In this document: piece after piece, positions 25,613-34,700 of the stretch
How the letters are laid out: each line of letters begins with the position of its first letter
Numbering within the stretch: position 1 is the first letter of the stretch
Source of the DNA: Spirosoma pollinicola
GTDB lineage: Bacteria > Bacteroidota > Bacteroidia > Cytophagales > Spirosomataceae
Assembly (NCBI RefSeq): GCF_002831565.1
Contig: NZ_CP025096.1
Location: 310,001 to 374,000, forward strand
Length of the DNA stretch: 64,000 bases
Direction: 5' to 3'
The notes under the pieces: generated by a model
Databases searched by the model: none
What the model saw: the letters and a program-made list of their open reading frames with translations, nothing else
Told to the model about the DNA's origin: nothing
Made by a program: the position numbers and the translations under genes

Positions 25613-26959
25613 ATGCTAAGACTATCTTGTATAAGCCTCTTTGCCTTACTCACATCCGCATCGCTGGTCGTTGCACAAACTCCCAATCAGGCAGCCGTTG
25701 ATACGTTGACCAAAGACGTGGCTATAGCTGTTTTTTCAGGCATCAGTCAACCCAAAGCGCAGGAAATTCATGCGCAATTACTGGCCTGCGGGGATGGCTG
25801 CGACCCACAGCAGGTTATTCGGGGCGTGGGCAGTTGGGATCAGGTTGGGGTAAAAATGCAGGAACTGGCAACGATAAAAAATACGGCCACCTTTGTCGCC
25901 ATGTCGCCCGCAGATGCCAATACGGCCATTCGGAAGCAGCTGGCCCAGTTTTACGCAAAATACAAAAGCGACAAAAATTACGGAAAACCGCTAAATCCGG
26001 CGGTTCAGGCCCAGTTACTGGCCAAACTGGATGAAATGCTCACGCCCGTCCCTGTAGCCGAGCCCGTACCAGCAGCCGACAATACATCGGCCGTTTCGGG
26101 AACGTCGGCAGATGAGGATACCGGTATAACGCCCGAAGCCATTCAACTCAGTCAACTGGAACGCCAGACAAAAGCGGCAGAAGAAAAACAACTTTGGATG
26201 ATGATACTAGGGGCAATTGTTGGGTTGATAGTGGGTGCCGGAGCGGTTTATCTACTCGCCTATCGTTCGTTAAAAAATGAAGTAGACCGCCTGAACAACG
26301 AGAATAACAAACTGAGTCGCCAGTTCGATAGTTTGCGCAACAAAACCGTTATGGCGACCAATGAACCCAGGCAACCACAGGGGCAGGGCGATCTCCGGCA
26401 AAAAGCGAATGCCTACGATGCGGTTCTGGCCGAGCTAGGCACCGACAATGCACTGATGGCTATCCGGCAGTTGAAACAGCAAACGAGCCGCTCGGTACCA
26501 CCGACCGCCAAGGTCGTACGCTCTGGTGAGCCGGTTATTGAGCCGAATCAACAGATAGAACCAAGCCCGGTTCAGACGCAGCCTATGCCTGTGCAAACAC
26601 CAACCAAACCGGTTGAAGCACCATTGGCAGCCCGCTCAGAGGTGTTTTATTTCCCGCCCCCCGATCCAACAGGCCAGTTCGACAGTCAGCAGAAAAGCGA
26701 GACACTTTCACCCGAATCGGCGTACCGGTTCAGCATCAACGCCACGAATCCGTCGGTTGCTACGTTTCGATTTGAGGCCGAACCCGGCCGGGTCGCGCGT
26801 TTTTTGACCTACCGCAACTACATGGTGGAACCCGCCTGCGAAAGTGAAAATAGCTTTAGCAGCACCTATACCCGCATCACGATGCGCCGGGATGGCGAAG
26901 CTATTCTCGAAAACGGGAACTGGCGGGTAAAGACCAAAGCACAGATCCGGTATGAATAG
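25613..26959 (+). CDS. Exported, membrane-anchored coiled-coil protein of the cluster
   Basis: 448 residues. Signal peptide ending LVVAQ (about 22), a periplasmic domain of about 170 residues with paired Cys (ACGDGC), one membrane helix at about 194-217 (LWMMILGAIVGLIVGAGAVYLLAY), then a heptad-like coiled coil (about 218-245, LKNEVDRLNNENNKLSRQFDSLRNK). A proline/glutamine-rich linker follows, and a conserved-looking C-terminal domain (about 345-448, ESAYRFSINATNPSVATFRFE). The topology places the coiled coil and C-terminal domain in the cytoplasm, where they could contact the two NTPases. Its end overlaps the next gene by 8 bp, indicating translational coupling. No named family. Confidence 0.82.
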   Translation: MLRLSCISLFALLTSASLVVAQTPNQAAVDTLTKDVAIAVFSGISQPKAQEIHAQLLACGDGCDPQQVIRGVGSWDQVGVKMQELATIKNTATFVAMSPADANTAIRKQLAQFYAKYKSDKNYGKPLNPAVQAQLLAKLDEMLTPVPVAEPVPAADNTSAVSGTSADEDTGITPEAIQLSQLERQTKAAEEKQLWMMILGAIVGLIVGAGAVYLLAYRSLKNEVDRLNNENNKLSRQFDSLRNKTVMATNEPRQPQGQGDLRQKANAYDAVLAELGTDNALMAIRQLKQQTSRSVPPTAKVVRSGEPVIEPNQQIEPSPVQTQPMPVQTPTKPVEAPLAARSEVFYFPPPDPTGQFDSQQKSETLSPESAYRFSINATNPSVATFRFEAEPGRVARFLTYRNYMVEPACESENSFSSTYTRITMRRDGEAILENGNWRVKTKAQIRYE

Positions 26960-27524
26960 ATTCCTCATCGTTTTGTTCCTTGTTGGCAATCTGCTTTATC
27001 TGGCTGGCTGTTCGGGCTGCTCACGTTCGGGTAGTCACCAGCCGCGCCGGAATAAACGCAACACCGATAAACCCGAACAGACAATTACCGAGACAACACC
27101 GCCAAAAACGAAACCAACGTTGACCAAAATTGGTAGTGGCCCCACAGAGGTGGCCATGGAAAAAGTAAATGGCGTGTACAAAGTGCCCGTTACGATCAAT
27201 GGTACACCCATGAAGTTCATTCTGGATACCGGTGCCAGCCTGATTTCCATCACATCGACAGAAGCTGACTTTATGATGAAGCACGGCACCATTACCGATG
27301 CCGATATTGTGGGGCAATCCCGGTTTCAGGATGCGAATGGCACTATTTCGCCCGGTGCGGTAATCCGGCTCAAATCCGTTCAGATTGGCAACCGGGTACT
27401 TGAGAATGTCAACGCGAATGTCGTGGCAAGTGCCAAAGCCCCTTTGCTATTAGGCCAGTCTGCGTTGTCACAATTCGGAAAAATTTCGGTGGATTATCGA
27501 CGTAATGTTGTGACGTTCGATTGA
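26952..27524 (+). CDS. Retropepsin-like aspartic protease lipoprotein
   Basis: 190-residue lipoprotein (lipobox L-A-G-C20) with a clan AA aspartic protease domain. FILDTGASLISIT carries the catalytic D92-T-G, and LLGQSALSQFGKISVDYRRNVVTF is the second conserved block. The domain is about 110 residues, so it would work as a homodimer like other bacterial retropepsin-like proteases. A Cys/Ser/Arg- and Pro/Lys/Thr-rich linker separates it from the lipid anchor. Starting 8 bp inside the previous gene, it is clearly in the same operon. The target is unknown; an envelope component of this system is one possibility. Confidence 0.88.
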   Translation: MNRFLIVLFLVGNLLYLAGCSGCSRSGSHQPRRNKRNTDKPEQTITETTPPKTKPTLTKIGSGPTEVAMEKVNGVYKVPVTINGTPMKFILDTGASLISITSTEADFMMKHGTITDADIVGQSRFQDANGTISPGAVIRLKSVQIGNRVLENVNANVVASAKAPLLLGQSALSQFGKISVDYRRNVVTFD

Positions 27525-27572
27525 AATTCGGTGTTTTGTGTTTAAACAGGCTAAAACCTGTCATCTTTTTCC

Positions 27573-28991
27573 ATGACCGAAACCGAACTGACCGACCGAC
27601 TTCGTGAAGCCATCGTGCTCAACGGCCCCGATGTTTGGCGTACAAACGGGTATCTTGACGATGCCCGACAGGCCGGTATTCCACAGGCTGATGCGATAAA
27701 AAAAGCCACTGAGATAAGTCAGGAGGTTGCTAACAACAACCTGCTTTTCCAGAATATACAGGCCCGCATTACGCGCATGGCGCAGCCGTCGCGGGCACAA
27801 TACTATGACCAGGATTTAAACCAGATTGTTAACGCGGCCAGTTCGCTGAAGCTCTCTGCCGACTTTGTCAGAAACAAATGGGTACCAACCGTCCTGAACC
27901 GGATAGTGGCCGAATCAACCCCTAAGCAGCCTGAACCTGTTATTGCTCCCACTCCTCCGGTAGTTGCTACGCCCGTTGCAACACCAACGTATGAAGCGTT
28001 AATAGAGAATAAGCCGGAGCCGCCAAAACCAACCGTTACCGATCTGGCAATGCCCAACACCCCGGCAGTTGAAAAACCTGTTTATGTAGCCCCGCCGGTT
28101 GCTCCCGTTGAGCGGCCCATCAAACCGCCAAGTCCGCCGGAGCCAGTTCCCATTGTTCGCTCCTTTACGGCTACGCCCGCCCGCGTACAAAAAGGGCAAC
28201 CCGTTACGCTGGCCTGGGAAGTCGAGAATCTGCTGGCCGTTACGATTGATGATCTTGGTGAAGGTTTGTCGCCCAGGAACCGAGGATGGGTAAAGCCATC
28301 TAAAACAAGCGATTATACCCTTTTCGATGCGAACAACAACCCGTTAAGCACTGTCCGAATCGAGGTAATTCAACCCGACCGAAGCGGGCTTTATGGCGTT
28401 TTGTTTGCGCTGGCCTTATTGGCAATCATCTACTGGTTTATAAAGAGTAACAATGCCAGTGATAACACGTTACCCAGAACTAATAATAAAACGGAACAGA
28501 CAACAGGCTCGTCTAAGGAAGATGGCTCAAGTCGAAAAAAAAAAGTAAACCAAGACGAGCTTCCGGTAGAAAACGAACCAACACCAGAAACGGCCAACCC
28601 ACAGCCAACTGAAACCACCAGCGAGCCAACAGTCGCGGTACCCGATAATACGCCAAAAGCGGAAGCGCCCATTACCAAATCAACACCTGAGGAAAAAACG
28701 GCATCCAGCGAGCCAGCGCCCAAACCAGCTACACCGGCAGATGCCCGGCAGGGAAAATACGAGGAGTCGTTTGGCGACAAACCCTACGATAAAGTTGAAC
28801 TGGGAGCCGATGAGCGCGGCTGGCGTCGTGCCCGAAGCAATGGCCGCTGGGGCTACATCAACGAAGCCGACGAATGGGTAATTCGCCCCGAATTTGAAGC
28901 CGTTACCCCTTTCCGGGGCAATACCGCAGCCGTTTTCCTGAACGGCCAGCTTCTGAAAATTAATCGGGAAGGTGAGCAAGTAAGAAATTAA
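27573..28991 (+). CDS. WG-repeat membrane protein with Pro-rich linkers
   Basis: 472 residues without a signal peptide. The first 115 residues are helical and cytoplasmic-looking. A long Pro/Val-rich linker (about 110-190) leads to an Ig-like beta domain (VRSFTATPARVQKGQPVTLAWEV, about 190-265). A single membrane helix lies at 272-291 (GLYGVLFALALLAIIYWFI), followed by a Lys/Glu/Pro/Thr-rich tail and a C-terminal WG repeat (G424-RWGYINEADEWVIRPEFE). The domain mix resembles a scaffold linking cytoplasm and envelope. Last gene of the rightward cluster; its stop is 3 bp from the converging gene's stop. Confidence 0.82.
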   Translation: MTETELTDRLREAIVLNGPDVWRTNGYLDDARQAGIPQADAIKKATEISQEVANNNLLFQNIQARITRMAQPSRAQYYDQDLNQIVNAASSLKLSADFVRNKWVPTVLNRIVAESTPKQPEPVIAPTPPVVATPVATPTYEALIENKPEPPKPTVTDLAMPNTPAVEKPVYVAPPVAPVERPIKPPSPPEPVPIVRSFTATPARVQKGQPVTLAWEVENLLAVTIDDLGEGLSPRNRGWVKPSKTSDYTLFDANNNPLSTVRIEVIQPDRSGLYGVLFALALLAIIYWFIKSNNASDNTLPRTNNKTEQTTGSSKEDGSSRKKKVNQDELPVENEPTPETANPQPTETTSEPTVAVPDNTPKAEAPITKSTPEEKTASSEPAPKPATPADARQGKYEESFGDKPYDKVELGADERGWRRARSNGRWGYINEADEWVIRPEFEAVTPFRGNTAAVFLNGQLLKINREGEQVRN

Positions 28992-28994
28992 TGC

Positions 28995-29855
28995 TTACAA
29001 CCCCAGTGTGACGGTCAGCTTCTGGAAGGACGTCCAATAACCTGAGGCCATCAGGCCAATACCGTTTCCGGCAAACATTTTGAACGGATAGGGACTACTT
29101 CGTATTTCAACGGCGTTTACGTAAAAATGCAGTTCGTCACCCCGTCGCTGTATGCTAAGTCGATCACGGTTTTTTTCGACCGATACCCCCGGCGAAAAGA
29201 AATCACCGGGCATATAATCGCCGAATGTACTTCCATTCGCCACCCGAATAATTGATACTTCACCCTTCGCATTCAGGGTAAAGGCATTGTAATTGAGCGA
29301 ATCTTTTATGCCAAATACAATACCACCCGATGGAACCTGACCCGAATCGGCCAATACATCTACTTTTATCGTGAAGACCTCGGCACGGTTCAGATTGATG
29401 TCTGCGGGTAGTTCAACGGTGCTCAACGCGACCTGGGTAGTATTCGTATTCCGCTTGCGAATGCTGTAGCGCCCCAGGCCAATCTGGAAATAATAATCCC
29501 CTTTAATCCCCGCTTTCCATCCGTTGCGGTTTGTAGCGAAGTCGCCGGTGAAGGCCGGATGATAATCGGAATTTACGGTAGGATATGGAGCCGTGCGGGC
29601 AGGGGCCATAACCTCCGTCGGATTCGTTACAGTTACTGGTGCCGCCTGACCAACAGGCGAACTTGCTGGCTTCTCAACGGCTGTTGATGGCCTGCCAGAT
29701 GGGCTTACAGCTAAGGCACTCGTTGGCTTCAGCGTTACCTTCTGCCACTCGCTGGACGCAGAGAAAATAGCCATTTTCGGACGCCGTCCCGTCGATTGTG
29801 CAACGCTGTTGACCAGAGTAATAACTACAAGAGCGGTTGTCAGGAATAAACGCAT
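28995..29855 (-). CDS. Secreted LamG/DUF1080-like beta-sandwich protein
   Basis: 286 residues from the ATG at 29855; an upstream TTG at 29861 adds only two codons. Signal peptide ends SVAQ (about 20). A low-complexity Pro/Ser/Ala region is followed by a beta-sandwich resembling concanavalin/LamG or DUF1080 domains (about 115-286; GDYYFQIGLGRYSIRKRN, LSIQRRGDELHFYVNAVEIRSS, GNGIGLMASGYWTSFQKLTV). A carbohydrate-binding role is plausible but no catalytic residues are visible. Its stop codon faces that of the WG-repeat gene across 3 bp. Confidence 0.75.
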   Translation of the reverse strand: MRLFLTTALVVITLVNSVAQSTGRRPKMAIFSASSEWQKVTLKPTSALAVSPSGRPSTAVEKPASSPVGQAAPVTVTNPTEVMAPARTAPYPTVNSDYHPAFTGDFATNRNGWKAGIKGDYYFQIGLGRYSIRKRNTNTTQVALSTVELPADINLNRAEVFTIKVDVLADSGQVPSGGIVFGIKDSLNYNAFTLNAKGEVSIIRVANGSTFGDYMPGDFFSPGVSVEKNRDRLSIQRRGDELHFYVNAVEIRSSPYPFKMFAGNGIGLMASGYWTSFQKLTVTLGL

Positions 29856-29977
29856 AGTCAAATTAATGGATAATGGAACAATGTAAAATGAATAATTGAG
29901 AACGACTGATTACTCACAAGGATTCATTCTACCTTGACCTAAATTATGGATGATTTAAAAAGTAAACTATGCGTTTT

Positions 29978-30064
29978 TTTGTCATCCCGACGCAAGGAGG
30001 GATCTTCGGTAAGATGAATCACTTCGTCTTGTCCGAAAATCCCTCCTTGCGTCGGGATGACAAA
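29978..30064. repeat. Inverted repeat of GTCATCCCGAC type (family A), copy 1
   Basis: Arms 29978-30009 and 30033-30064 contain GTCATCCCGACGCAAGGAGG and its complement, with one mismatch. It sits in the 302-bp gap between two leftward genes; the rest of the gap is A/T-rich without other features. A second copy of the family lies at 60526-60616. Confidence 0.92.
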
Positions 30065-30157
30065 CCTAATTAGTTGAATTTCAACACCTTAATCACAAAT
30101 TCAACTATTATCCATTCTACATTTAACATTATACATTATCCGGTCGATTGGGCCCTA

Positions 30158-31249
30158 TTAAAACGAAAAACGTACCAGCGCCGTAGGCTGTCCGGCCTGT
30201 AGACTCGGGCTAAGGGAAACAGATTGATTTCGTCTTGCTTCCTTCTGCTGCTGACTATTCCGAAGTCCTTTAATAAACGTTAGCACAACATCGGCAGCCG
30301 CAACAATAACCGCCCCGCGTGTTGCCATAAAATAGGCATGATGGTGATCATTTGCCGTCTTATAATAGGGTTCGCCAGCCGCCATATTCTTCTGTTGTTC
30401 GTAAAGCGCATACTCATCCTGCGACTTCTGCCGCTCCGACAATCCATAAATCAGCAAGCCATAACACCCCACTGTCAGCAAAGGTCTTAACCCTATTTTT
30501 GGCTTCGGTGTTTGTACGAAGATATTACCAATGCCGGGTGCTACTGCCGATACTAACGCCCAGGCAGGCCCGGCATAACGCCCCCTGCGCGACCGTACTG
30601 AGTCAGTAGGTGCCGCTGCCGGACTGCGTTCAGTTGATTGAGCCAATGGCTGGGTGTCTGGTGCTTTGGGCTGTGCTACAACAACTGTTGGCTTTGGTTG
30701 CGACGAAACGGAATCGGTCGAAAAGATAGACGACTTTCTCCCTTTCGTTTGCTTTGCCGGAGAAGCAGGCTCGGGTGTTGGCTCACTGGTCTTTTTCTCC
30801 GATACAGCTATTGGGTCACGTTGAGTCACCTTTGGCGGGGCCGCTTTGACCGGGGGCGTTGTTGCAGATATAGGCGATTGCTGCGCTACGACAGGTGCTG
30901 CTGGTGTAGTCATGGAAGCGCCCGTTTTAACGAGTACCCTGGCCTGGATTTCTTCATTGAGCGAGTAGCCATTCGCCAGTGCATTCCAGACAATGCGCCG
31001 GTCGGAACCCGCCGTTATACGAGTCCCTAAATCGCCCCTTACAAATTCGGGCGAAATACGTAAAGCACCACGCAGACGGCTGACAACGTTCAGATAAACC
31101 GAGTCGCCAACTCGTGTATTGATCAGATCATACCGAATTTCGAGTTGCGATGAATCGACCACTCGTACCCGAACATTTCGAACACGCTCCTGCGCCTGAC
31201 TCGATAGGGCCGCAATGACACAAAGAAAAAAAGTGAAAAGTAAACGCAT
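30158..31249 (-). CDS. Secreted membrane protein with Ig-like N-terminus and DUF5683-like C-terminus
   Basis: 363 residues. Signal peptide ends SSQAQ (about 19). An N-terminal beta domain (VRVRVVDSSQLEIRYDLINTR, RRIVWNALANGYSLNEEIQARVLV, about 20-108) is of a type widespread in Bacteroidota secreted proteins. A Pro/Ala/Ser-rich linker follows (about 110-215), then a hydrophobic C-terminal part (about 225-330; GPAWALVSAVAPGIGNIFVQ, GLRPLLTVGCYGLLIYGLSE, GAVIVAAADVVLTFIKGLRN) resembling DUF5683-type membrane segments. It starts 6 bp after the stop of the PKD lipoprotein gene, so the two share an operon. Function unknown. Confidence 0.78.
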   Translation of the reverse strand: MRLLFTFFLCVIAALSSQAQERVRNVRVRVVDSSQLEIRYDLINTRVGDSVYLNVVSRLRGALRISPEFVRGDLGTRITAGSDRRIVWNALANGYSLNEEIQARVLVKTGASMTTPAAPVVAQQSPISATTPPVKAAPPKVTQRDPIAVSEKKTSEPTPEPASPAKQTKGRKSSIFSTDSVSSQPKPTVVVAQPKAPDTQPLAQSTERSPAAAPTDSVRSRRGRYAGPAWALVSAVAPGIGNIFVQTPKPKIGLRPLLTVGCYGLLIYGLSERQKSQDEYALYEQQKNMAAGEPYYKTANDHHHAYFMATRGAVIVAAADVVLTFIKGLRNSQQQKEARRNQSVSLSPSLQAGQPTALVRFSF

Positions 31250-31254
31250 AGTCG

Positions 31255-31590
31255 TTAGTTCTGGACGGTAATTTGTTTGGTGGTCGTAAAATTATCGTCG
31301 CAGGAATTGGCGAGTACAAGGGTAACGGTGTAGGTACCTGCCTTGTCGTATGTGTACGTTACCCGGCTTCCAACGCGGCTTTTGCCTTTACCGTCGCCAG
31401 CGTCCCAACCCACAACACCAATATCGCCTTGTGGATTATCGAGAAAAAATGTAACATCTAATAAACCAACAGTATAGCCAATACCTGCCGAGGGTTTAGC
31501 ACAGGTTGGAAACGTTTTTTTTGTCAGGTCGAACGGTTCACAGGCCATCATCGCCAGTAACACCAACAGGTAAATTGATCGTTTTAACAT
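31255..31590 (-). CDS. PKD-domain lipoprotein
   Basis: 111 residues from the ATG at 31590, which directly begins a lipoprotein signal ending M-A-C (about 17); the frame extends upstream to 31623 with no signal character. The rest is a single PKD-like domain: GDIGVVGWDAGDGKGKSRVG, YTYDKAGTYTVTLVLANS, QITVQN. PKD domains mediate protein or polysaccharide contacts at the cell surface. First gene of the leftward block facing the tubulin/actin-type cluster. Confidence 0.8.
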   Translation of the reverse strand: MLKRSIYLLVLLAMMACEPFDLTKKTFPTCAKPSAGIGYTVGLLDVTFFLDNPQGDIGVVGWDAGDGKGKSRVGSRVTYTYDKAGTYTVTLVLANSCDDNFTTTKQITVQN

Positions 31591-31747
31591 AAATGGGTTT
31601 AGTATTCTTAGCAAAGTAAACAATACTTGGGGAAACGTTTATGGTCTACACAACCCCGCATTGTGATTCATATCGAGAATAGCCGAATACCGGGATTTTT
31701 CGTAAATTTATAAAGTCCAACGACACATTAACTCACTGCCCTATTCC

Positions 31748-34700
31748 ATGCGCTGGTCTGCCAAAACCAAAGATGAACTAGTAGCCGAAATTCAACGGCT
31801 TCAACACGAGCGGAACGACGTAGCCGTAACCGATACTGTGCCCGCTTTTGACGTTCGCCATACCGTTGACCAATTGAATCTGGTTGGCCTTACCATTGAA
31901 CGTGACGGAACCCTCAGTTACGTAAATCCCTACACTTACCGTGTCACGGCCTGGCAACCGGAACACATTATCGGTCAGAATTTTTTCGACGTCTTCATCC
32001 TGCCTAACGACCGCGACCGACTCAAGACCGAGTTCGAGGAAGCACTGGCCAAAGGTGGTTTCCCGGAACAGAAAGAAATCATTATTCTGGCCCGAAGCGG
32101 AGCTTTACGCAGTGTTCAGGTTAACTCATTCATCCTGAACGGTACCGATAATCATGTCAGTTCGTTTACGATTATTGGTGAAGATGTAACCAACAAACGG
32201 CGGGTGGCCTCGGCGCTGTCGAACACCAATGCGCAGTTGCAGGATTTGGTGGATAACACCTCCGACCTGATCCAGTTACTGACCCTTGACGGTAAATTTA
32301 TTTTCGTTAATCGGGCCTGGCGCGAAGCACTGGGATATAGTTCCGAAGAAATCTCGGCCCTTAACCTGCGCGACGTTCTCCATCCCGATTACGCCGAAAG
32401 TACCCTCGGCCTGCTCAAACGCATTCAGGAAGGTGATCAACTCCCCTATGTCGAAACGGTGTTCAGGACAAAATCCGGAAAAACACTGTTTCTGTCGGGG
32501 AGTGTCAACTGCCGCTTCGACAATGGTCGGCCAACGGCTTTCCGTTGCATCCTGCACGATACAACAGGCAAAATCCGGGCCGAAAAATCGCAGAAGCTCT
32601 ATTATAGTATTGCAAACTGGACGATCAATACGCCTAACCTTGATGAGTTGTACCATCGAATTCATGAAGAACTGGGCAACATCATCGACGCCCGTAACTT
32701 CTTTATCGCCCTCTACGATGCCAGCAAAACGTATTTATCGTTCCCCTATTATGTCGATGAATACTTTGGTGGAAATGTGCGCTTCACGAAACGAAAGCTG
32801 GGTAACGGCCTAATCGAATACACGATTCTAGCCAACAAACCCCTGTTTTTATACGAAAAAGACATCCGGCAACTGGCTGATCGCGAACATGTTGATCTAT
32901 ATGGCCAGCTTCAGCCGCAGGTAATGCTGACCGCTCCGCTCCGTATTGGCGATGAGATTACGGGTATAATAGGCGTGAAATCATATGATGATGCCCAGAC
33001 ATACGGGCCTCGTGACCTCGAATTGCTGGAATTTATTTCGGGACAGGTGGCGCTGGCCATTGCCCGGAAGCAATCCGAAGCCCGTCTGGATAAGCAGAAT
33101 GCCCGCCTGAACGCCATCTTCGACAGTAGCACCTACCTGATCTGGTCAGTCAATAAGGCATTGAAACTGACGTCGTTCAACAAAAACTACGCCCGCCTGA
33201 TCGAGTACCAGCTAGATGAAATTCCATCTATCCAGACAAGTGCGCCCGACCTCGGCTGGCGTATGATAGGTAACGAAAACCGGAAACGGCTGGAAGAACG
33301 ATATCGCCAGGCGTTTCGGGGGTTTGCGCAGAATTTTGAATTGTTCTTTGAAACGCCTAGGGGTGAGACCTATCTCGAATTCCACCTCAACCCGATTCTT
33401 CTGGCAGGCGGGGTAATTGACGAAGTGTCGGGTATTGCCCGCGACATTACCAACCGCAAACGGGCCGAAATCACTACCCGGCAGAGTGAAGAGAAATTCC
33501 GGGGTATTTTCGAGAATCTTCAGGATATATATGCCCGTGTGGATCGCAAAGGGCACATTACGATGATAAGCCCATCTATCTTTAAACGGATGGGTTACAC
33601 CCCCGACGAAGTACTAGGGCAGGATATAACCCAATATTTCATCGACGAGAACGATATCCGCCACGCCATGTTCAAGCTTGGCCGGAATCGTAGTCTACGC
33701 AATTTTGAAGCCAGCATGCGCCGGAAGGACGGCAGTGAACGGCAGTTTATGTTTAACATGCTGATGCTCAATGATGGCACCAGCGAATCCAATCGAAGCA
33801 GCGATTCGGTTGTGGCTGTGCTGGCCCGCGACATTACCGAATTGAAAAAGCAATCGGCTGAGCTGGTGAAAGCGAAGAACGAAGCCGAACGCTCACTGAA
33901 AGTGAAAGAACAGTTTCTGGCCAACATGAGCCACGAAATCAGAACACCGATGAACGGCATCATCGGCATGATCGACCTGCTCAACGATACAAGCCTGGAC
34001 GAAGAACAGCGTAGTTATGTCAAGACGGTGAAACGGTCGTCGGAAACGCTGTTAAATATCCTCAACGACATTCTGGATTTGTCGAAAATCGAGGCCGGGA
34101 AAATGGTTCTCCACGAGTCGCCGGTGGCGTTTAAGGAGATTTTCGAGAAACTCATTGCCCTCTTTGGGCAACAGGCCAATTCCAAGAACAATGAACTGAC
34201 ATACCATCTCGGGTCTGACCTGCCCACATTCGTCATTGCCGACCAAACGCGGCTATTGCAGGTGCTGTCCAACCTGACCTCCAACGCCATCAAATTCACC
34301 GAAAATGGTACTATCCGGGTCGAAGCAAAGCTGCTCAGCAAGCACGGTAAGTTCAACCGCATCCGAGTGTCGGTCAATGACTCAGGTATTGGTATTTCGA
34401 CGCAGAATATCAACCTACTGTTCAATTCATTTAGTCAGGTCGATACCTCGTCGCGCAAATCATTCGGCGGTACCGGCCTGGGGCTAGCCATTTCGAAAGA
34501 GCTGGCCAGTTTGATGAAAGGTGAAATTGGCGTCGACTCAACCGTGGGCATGGGCAGTTCATTCTGGTTCACTATTGAACTTAAGGAAACCAGTATCAGC
34601 CCAACGCAACAGGCCACAGAGGTGGCCGAAATTGCCCTTGCCAACTTCTTCAGCGATTACCATCCAAAAGTGTTGCTGGTCGATGACAACGCCGTGAACC

